From positions 4,340,001 through 4,404,000 of the forward strand of contig NZ_CP109104.1 in the NCBI RefSeq assembly GCF_035917675.1: a stretch of DNA of 64,000 nt, in the 5' to 3' direction. The DNA is from Streptomyces sp. NBC_01775. GTDB lineage: Bacteria > Actinomycetota > Actinomycetes > Streptomycetales > Streptomycetaceae. How positions within the stretch are numbered: position 1 is the first letter of the stretch; every line of letters starts with the position of its first letter. Position numbers and translations under genes: made by a program. Below the pieces are notes generated by a model. It searched no databases, was not told where the DNA came from, and saw only the letters and a list, made by a program, of their open reading frames with translations. Positions 59,372 to 64,000 of this stretch are shown here, one piece after another.

Positions 59372-61057
59372 ATGGAGACCCACCGGAGGTCCTGGCTCGG
59401 ACGAGCCCTGACCACCCCGACAGCCGGCCGCTCCCCGGGCGGCGGCGCCCCCGGGCCACTCGCTCCCCTGACGCGGACGCTGAGCACCTGGGACCGGTCG
59501 GTCTACCGCAGCGTCGCCGTACGCCACTGGCCGCGTGCCGAGGCCTTCCTGCCCCGCCTGAGCCGCTCGGCCGACCACAGCAAGCTGTGGATGGGCGTGG
59601 CGGCGGGCATCGTGCTCTCCGGCGCCGGGGGCCCGCGCGCCCGCCGTGGCGCGCTGCGCGGGCTGGCCTCGCTCGCGGCGGCCTCCGCCGTCGTCAACAC
59701 GGTCGGCAAGGGCGCGTTCAGCCGCGCCCGGCCCGTCCTGGACGAGGTGCCGGTGATACGGCGCCTGAAGCGGCTGCCGCGCAGCACCTCCTTCCCCTCC
59801 GGGCACTCGGCCTCGGCCGCCGCCTTCGCCACCGGACTGGCGCTGGAGTCGCGCGGCTGGGGAGCCGCGGTGCTGCCGGTGGCCGGGGCCGTCGCGTTCT
59901 CCCGCGTCTACACCGGTGTGCACTACCCCAGCGACGTGCTGGCGGGCGTGACGATCGGCGCGGCCTCGGCCTACGCCGTACGCGGCTTCCTCGACGCGCG
60001 CCGCCGCATCCCCCCGGCCCAGCCGCTGGTCGAGGCGCCCGCACTGCCCCGGGGCCGCGGCCTGTCCGTGGTCGCGAACCCGGGCTCGGGCTCGGCGGCC
60101 TTCGTCGACGAGATCCAGGAGGCGCTCCCCGAGGCGCGGGTCACCCACTGGGACCCGCAGCAGGGAACGCTGGCCGACCTGCTGGGCAAGACGGCCCAGC
60201 TGGCCGCCGAGGAGGGCGGCGCGCTGGGCATCTACGGCGGCGACGGCTCGGTCAACGCGGCGGCGCGCGTCGCGCTCCAGCACGGGGTGCCGCTCGCGGT
60301 GCTCCCGGGCGGCACGTACAACCACCTCGCACAGGACCTGGGCATCGGCACCTGCGAGGACCTGGCGAACGCGGCGGACGAGGGCCACGCGATCGCCGTC
60401 GACCTCGGCCGCTTCGCGCCGCTGCGGAGGACCGCGGGCGACCGGGCCGCGGAGAGCCCGGCGTCGGACGGCGCGGCGGCCGAAATGCTGGCGGCGGACG
60501 GGCTGGCGGGCTCGGAGACCGACCCCGGCTACTTCGTCAACACCTTCAGCCTGGGCGCGTACGGCGACCTGGTCGAGGTGCGGGAGCGCTGGACGGGGCG
60601 GATCGGGCCCTGGGCCGCCGGGGTGGTCGCGGCCGTGCATGTGCTGCGCCACTCGCGGCCGTTCGAGGTGCGGGTGAACGGGCGGACGCGCTCCCTGTGG
60701 CTGCTGTTCGTCGGCAACTGCTCGTACAGCAGCGCCAGCGGCGGCCCCGGCGGCGCCCGCCGCTTCAACCTCGCCGACGGCATGCTGGACATCCACCTCG
60801 TCCGCGCGGGCCGCTGGGCCCGCACCCGGCTGGTGGCCTCGGCCCTGGCCGGGGTGCTCCACCGCTCCCCCGTGCACGCCGCCGCACGGGGCCGCTATCT
60901 GCGGCTGACGGGCATTCCGCGGGGCACACTGTGCTCCTACGACGGGGAGACGGCGCCGGCGCCCTCGACCCTGCTGCTCGACAAGCCCGGCACGTCTTTG
61001 ACGGTCTACCGCCCCCTCCCGCCCTGGCTGAGCGGCCACAGCCTGCCGGACGGCTGA
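59372..61057 (+). CDS. PAP2 phosphatase fused to diacylglycerol-kinase-type domain
   Basis: 561 aa from ATG 59372. PAP2 motifs: K113GAFSRARP, PSGH at 142-145, and SRVYTGVHYPSD (177-188) with H184 and D188, with membrane helices between. From about residue 228 a DAGK catalytic domain: SVVANPGSGS, IYGGDGSVNAAARV (GGDG at 289), GGTYNHLAQDLGI and a C-terminal FVGNCSYSSASGG ... LADGMLDIHLVR. Could couple lipid dephosphorylation with re-phosphorylation. This fusion is seen in Streptomyces; substrate unknown. Divergent from the decarboxylase operon. Confidence 0.93.
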   Translation: METHRRSWLGRALTTPTAGRSPGGGAPGPLAPLTRTLSTWDRSVYRSVAVRHWPRAEAFLPRLSRSADHSKLWMGVAAGIVLSGAGGPRARRGALRGLASLAAASAVVNTVGKGAFSRARPVLDEVPVIRRLKRLPRSTSFPSGHSASAAAFATGLALESRGWGAAVLPVAGAVAFSRVYTGVHYPSDVLAGVTIGAASAYAVRGFLDARRRIPPAQPLVEAPALPRGRGLSVVANPGSGSAAFVDEIQEALPEARVTHWDPQQGTLADLLGKTAQLAAEEGGALGIYGGDGSVNAAARVALQHGVPLAVLPGGTYNHLAQDLGIGTCEDLANAADEGHAIAVDLGRFAPLRRTAGDRAAESPASDGAAAEMLAADGLAGSETDPGYFVNTFSLGAYGDLVEVRERWTGRIGPWAAGVVAAVHVLRHSRPFEVRVNGRTRSLWLLFVGNCSYSSASGGPGGARRFNLADGMLDIHLVRAGRWARTRLVASALAGVLHRSPVHAAARGRYLRLTGIPRGTLCSYDGETAPAPSTLLLDKPGTSLTVYRPLPPWLSGHSLPDG

Positions 61058-61080
61058 ACGGGCCCCTGGCCGGGGCGACG

Positions 61081-61131
61081 GGGCTGGGTGACAGGGCTGG
61101 GTGACAGGGCTGGGTGACAGGGCTGGGTGAC
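61081..61131. repeat. Four 13-bp tandem repeats GGGCTGGGTGACA
   Basis: Copies at 61081, 61094, 61107 and 61120 (last lacks the final A). All between the stop of the fusion gene and its terminator. Confidence 0.8.
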
Positions 61132-61146
61132 GGGGGCCGCGCCTTC

Positions 61147-61182
61147 AAGGGGCCGGGTCGGCTGAGGCCGACCCGGCCCCTT
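61147..61182 (+). terminator. Perfect 16-bp hairpin after the PAP2-DAGK gene
   Basis: AAGGGGCCGGGTCGGC, loop TGAG, GCCGACCCGGCCCCTT. A-run before and TT after the stem fit an intrinsic terminator. Confidence 0.85.
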
Positions 61183-61371
61183 CGTGATGTCACCCCGGCG
61201 CCGATGACATCACCGTTGCGCCACAGGGGCATCACAGAGGCGGCGGGCCGTCGGGTGCGGTGCAGCAGCCATCCGAGCCTTACCTGCTCCCACCAGGCAC
61301 AACACCCACCCCCAAGCCCCCGGCGCCACGAAGGCTTGCACCTGGCGTCGAGATGGTGCCATTATGGCGCC

Positions 61372-61625
61372 ATGGACCTCACACCGTACGTCGAAACCCT
61401 GCGGCAGGAACTCACCGTGGCCGCCGGGGCCGGTGGCGAGAAGGAACGCGCGGTGGCCGAGCGGCTCGCCGGGGCGGGTACGAGGACGCCGCCGGGCACG
61501 ACGGCCTCTCGGTGAACGCCTGGCTGGTGCGGGCCGCGGCGAGCGCCGTCCACACCGCCGGGCCCGCACCCGGCGCCCGGGGCCGCCGCACCAAAGGGCT
61601 GGCCGTCACCGGCTGGGCCCGCTGA
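61372..61625 (+). pseudogene. RHH/HicB-like protein, internally deleted and frameshifted
   Basis: From ATG 61372 the frame reads MDLTPYVETLRQELTVAAGAGGEKERAVAERLAGAG, the known N-terminus of Streptomyces proteins encoded before DUF4097 genes. Then it breaks: the family C-terminus GLSVNAWLVRAAASAVHTA ... LAVTGWAR continues in a different frame to 61625. About 100 residues, including the RHH strand-helix, are missing. The remaining product would be about 47 aa ending at 61515. Confidence 0.75.
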
Positions 61626-61717
61626 CCGCGGCACCCGCCGAAGACCTCGTTACCGGACCACCGGACCACCACCCACCCCCACCCCCACGCCCGCCAGGGC
61701 CATGAGACGGGACAGCC

Positions 61718-62563
61718 ATGCCTGAGTTCGACACTCCCCAGCCTGTGAACGTCACCCTCGACTTCGTCGCCGGAGCCGTCCGCGTCATCGCGACGGAGCG
61801 CACCACCACCACCGTCGAGGTCCGCCCGGCCGACAGCTCCGAGCAGGCGGACGTACGTGCCGCCGGGCGCACCGAAGTGTCCTACGCCGACGGCTCCTTG
61901 CAGATCAAGAGCCCCAAGTGGCGCTCGCTGACGGGCGGGAGCGGCTCCATCACCTTGCACATCGAGCTCCCGGCCGGCTCCCATCTCCAGGCCGCCGCCT
62001 CCCTGGGCGACTACACCTGCGAGGGCCGCCTCGGAAGCTGTGAGCTGAAGACGGCGGTGGGCAGCATCCGCGTCGCCGAGGCGGAGACGGCGCGGCTGAA
62101 GACCGACCTCGGCGACATCAGCGTCGAGGAGGTCACCGGCACGGCCGAGGCATCCGAGGTCACCGGCGCCGGACGGATCCGCGTGGGCCGGTTCGCGGGC
62201 CCCGCGACGGTCAAGAACCGCAACGGCGACATCGCCGTCGGCGAGGCGGGCGGCGACCTGCGGACCAACGCGTCCAACGGCCGTACGTCCGTGGACGTCG
62301 CCCGCGCGGGGGTGGACGCCAAGGCCACGCACGGCGGCATCCGCATCGGCGAGGTCGCGCGCGGCTCGGCCGTCCTCAAGACCGGCGTCGGCGACATCGA
62401 GGCCGGCATCCGCGAGGGCACGGCCGCCTGGCTCGATGTGCGCTCCCGGCTCGGGGGCGTGCACAACGCGCTCGGCGCGGCGGAGGGGCCGGGCGAGGCC
62501 GAGGAGACCGTCGAGCTGCACGCCCGTACCGGCCTGGGCGACATCGTCGTCCGCCGCCCCTGA
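61718..62563 (+). CDS. DUF4097 family beta-repeat protein
   Basis: 281 aa from ATG 61718. Repeating short beta segments with GDI/GSI turns: LGDYTCEGRLGSCELKTAVGSIRVAE, TDLGDISVEEVTGTAEASEVTGAGRIRVG, RNGDIAVGEAGGDLRTNASNGRTSVD, THGGIRIGEVARGSAVLKTGVGDIEAG, as in DUF4097 beta-solenoids. No signal peptide, so cytoplasmic here. Found immediately before a drug-exporter-type ABC operon, a frequent Streptomyces arrangement; the upstream RHH partner is broken. Function unknown. Confidence 0.88.
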   Translation: MPEFDTPQPVNVTLDFVAGAVRVIATERTTTTVEVRPADSSEQADVRAAGRTEVSYADGSLQIKSPKWRSLTGGSGSITLHIELPAGSHLQAAASLGDYTCEGRLGSCELKTAVGSIRVAEAETARLKTDLGDISVEEVTGTAEASEVTGAGRIRVGRFAGPATVKNRNGDIAVGEAGGDLRTNASNGRTSVDVARAGVDAKATHGGIRIGEVARGSAVLKTGVGDIEAGIREGTAAWLDVRSRLGGVHNALGAAEGPGEAEETVELHARTGLGDIVVRRP

Positions 62564-62666
62564 TGCCCCCGTCCGCTCCCCGCACTCCGCGCACTCCCCG
62601 CGACGCTCACGCACTCCGCTCCCCACTCCGCACTCCGGCACCCGCCACGGAAGGACCCGAAGCGTT

Positions 62667-63719
62667 ATGAACGTTCCGACACCCGCCGCCCCAGCCGGGG
62701 CCGCCACCCGCAGCGGAGCCGCGACCTCCGCGACGGCGGCGATATCCGCCACCGGCCTGCGCAAGTCCTACGGCACCAAGGTCGTGCTCGACGGCATCGA
62801 CCTGCACATCCCCGAGGGGTCCGTCTTCGCGCTGCTCGGCCCCAACGGCGCGGGCAAGACGACCACCGTGGAGATCCTCTCCACGCTCGTCACCGCCGAC
62901 GGCGGGCAGGCGCGGGTGGCGGGCCACGACCTGGCCGAGGACGCGGACGGAGTACGCGCCTCGATCGGCGTCACCGGCCAGTTCGCCGCCGTGGACAACC
63001 TCCTCAACGCCGAGGAGAACCTGCTGCTCATGGCCGACCTGCACCACCTGGAGCGCCACGAGGGCCGGCGGCGGACAGCGGCGCTGCTGGAGCGGTTCGA
63101 TCTGAGCGAGGCGGCGCGCAAGCCGGTCTCCTCCTTCTCCGGCGGCATGCGGCGCAAGCTCGACCTGGCGATGACGCTGGTCGGCAACCCGCGCGTCATC
63201 TTCCTCGACGAGCCCACCACCGGCCTCGACCCGCGCAGCCGCCGCACCATGTGGGAGATCATCCGGGGCCTCGTGAACGACGAGGGCGTCACGATCTTCC
63301 TGACCACGCAGCACCTGGACGAGGCCGACCAGCTGGCCGACCGCATCGCCGTCCTCGACCACGGCACGCTGGTCGCGGAGGGCACGGCCGAGGAGCTGAA
63401 GCGCCGGATACCCGGCGGCCACATCCTGCTCCAGTTCGGCGACATCCACCGACTCGACGCCGCCGCCGAGCTGTTCGGCGCCGCCGCGCCCGACTCCGCG
63501 GCGCTCACGCTCCAGATCCCCAGCGACGGCAGCATTCCCACGCTGCGGGCCGTGCTCGACGTGCTGGCCGCGGGCGCGGTGGAGGCCGAGTCCCTCACCG
63601 TCCACACGCCCGACCTCGACGACGTCTTCCTGACCCTCACCGCCCGCTCCGGCTCGCCGGCCGGTGCGCAGACCCGGCCCGATTCCCCCTCCATGTCCCG
63701 CAAGGAGAGCGCCCGATGA
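62667..63719 (+). CDS. ABC transporter ATP-binding protein, daunorubicin-resistance type
   Basis: 350 aa from ATG 62667. A 30-residue Ala-rich start, then Walker A GPNGAGKTTTVEIL, Q-loop TGQFAAVDNLLNAEENL, signature FSGGMRRKLDLAMTLVG, Walker B VIFLDEPTTGLD, H-loop LTTQHLDEADQLADRI. The C-terminal 90 residues are the DrrA-type extension (SLTVHTPDLDDVFLTLT). Exports a hydrophobic drug or metabolite with the permease that overlaps its stop (ATGA). Lies 103 bp after the DUF4097 gene. Confidence 0.93.
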   Translation: MNVPTPAAPAGAATRSGAATSATAAISATGLRKSYGTKVVLDGIDLHIPEGSVFALLGPNGAGKTTTVEILSTLVTADGGQARVAGHDLAEDADGVRASIGVTGQFAAVDNLLNAEENLLLMADLHHLERHEGRRRTAALLERFDLSEAARKPVSSFSGGMRRKLDLAMTLVGNPRVIFLDEPTTGLDPRSRRTMWEIIRGLVNDEGVTIFLTTQHLDEADQLADRIAVLDHGTLVAEGTAEELKRRIPGGHILLQFGDIHRLDAAAELFGAAAPDSAALTLQIPSDGSIPTLRAVLDVLAAGAVEAESLTVHTPDLDDVFLTLTARSGSPAGAQTRPDSPSMSRKESAR

Positions 63720-64000
63720 GCACGCAGGCCTACGCGATGCGCGACTCGCTGACGATGCTGCGCCGCAACCTCAAGCACGCGCGGCGCTACCCGTCCATGA
63801 CCGTCGCGGTCGTCGCGATGCCCGTCATGATGCTGCTGCTGTTCAACTCCGTCTTCGGCAACGCGCTGGGCGCCGGAATCGGCGGCACGCCCACCGGCGG
63901 CGGCGACTACATCGACTACGTCGCCCCCGGCATCATCCTGATGGCCGCGACCTCGGGCTCGCTGGCGACGGCGGTGGGCGTGTGCGTCGACATGACGGAG
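63716..64000 (+). CDS. ABC-2 type permease, partial (3' end beyond window)
   Basis: ATG 63716 overlaps the ATPase stop. Residues 1-95 visible: MSTQAYAMRDSLTMLRRNLKHARRYPS, a first helix (TVAVVAMPVMMLLLFNSVFG), a Gly-rich loop (GAGIGGTPTGGGDY), and IDYVAPGIILMAATSGSLAT, matching the N-terminus of DrrB/ABC-2 permeases. Partner of the preceding ATPase. Confidence 0.9.
   Translation, partial: MSTQAYAMRDSLTMLRRNLKHARRYPSMTVAVVAMPVMMLLLFNSVFGNALGAGIGGTPTGGGDYIDYVAPGIILMAATSGSLATAVGVCVDMTE

Larger units (their letters stand above)
61058..61371. other. Intergenic region after the fusion gene
   Basis: 314 bp: four GGGCTGGGTGACA tandem repeats (61081-61131), a perfect hairpin terminator (61147-61182) and then the promoter region of the broken RHH gene. 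Confidence 0.5.

Overview
The window is high-GC actinobacterial DNA and almost certainly Streptomyces. Support: overwhelming G/C third positions, GTG starts, TTA codons so rare that I found only two in real genes, BldB-neighbourhood type XRE/DUF397 pairs, a 2-methylisoborneol (earthy odour) operon, SigE-type sigma factor and many sensor-kinase pairs. Both window edges cut genes (an S9 peptidase on the left, an ABC permease on the right).

Layout. 1-5,500: S9 peptidase end, SURF1, a SigE-type sigma factor with a membrane partner, aspartokinase. 5,800-8,100: a plus-strand insert (VWA protein, broken TetR gene, ArsR-type regulator). 8,100-12,900: conserved replication/repair block on the minus strand (DUF5063, recR, YbaB/EbfC, dnaX, SRP RNA ffs). 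12,959-17,128: tRNA-Ser(GGA) and a 4.06-kb segment closed by a 76-bp copy of the tRNA 3' end; it carries a sensor kinase, a response regulator and a secreted serine protease but no integrase. 17,100-30,800: accessory region of small regulator/target pairs (MarR/DUF1453-like membrane protein with a striking operator array, GlxA-type regulator/imine-reductase-like enzyme, SpoIIE phosphatase, aldo-keto reductase, two-HTH MerR, HxlR/DoxX) plus gene remnants. 30,800-37,200: methyltransferase, a second kinase/regulator pair, MBL-fold hydrolase, and an RsbW-like/XRE/DUF397 trio in which the DUF397 motif is triplicated. 37,200-40,320: duplicated-domain protein, DUF7691-like protein and a D-Ala-D-Ala carboxypeptidase.

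40,345-44,066 is the most distinctive unit: an operon of a family 2B encapsulin shell with an internal cyclic-nucleotide-binding-type domain, 2-methylisoborneol synthase with a Pro-rich N-terminal tail, and geranyl diphosphate C-methyltransferase. It should make a methylated monoterpenoid within, or attached to, a protein nanocompartment. 45,000-51,500: FG-GAP exported protein, YCII-like, DinB, EamA transporter, DUF5994 and small membrane proteins.

51,643-56,818: kinase/regulator operon facing an ABC exporter operon; the same palindrome lies upstream of both, suggesting one regulon. 57,000-64,000: small His-rich secreted protein, 3-hydroxyacyl-CoA dehydrogenase/acetoacetate decarboxylase pair, PAP2-diacylglycerol-kinase fusion, a broken RHH/HicB-like gene, a DUF4097 protein and a drug-exporter-type ABC transporter. 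Gene decay (TetR, AraC, RHH and possibly maleylpyruvate isomerase-like fragments) is frequent. All calls come from reading sequence; no database search was run.
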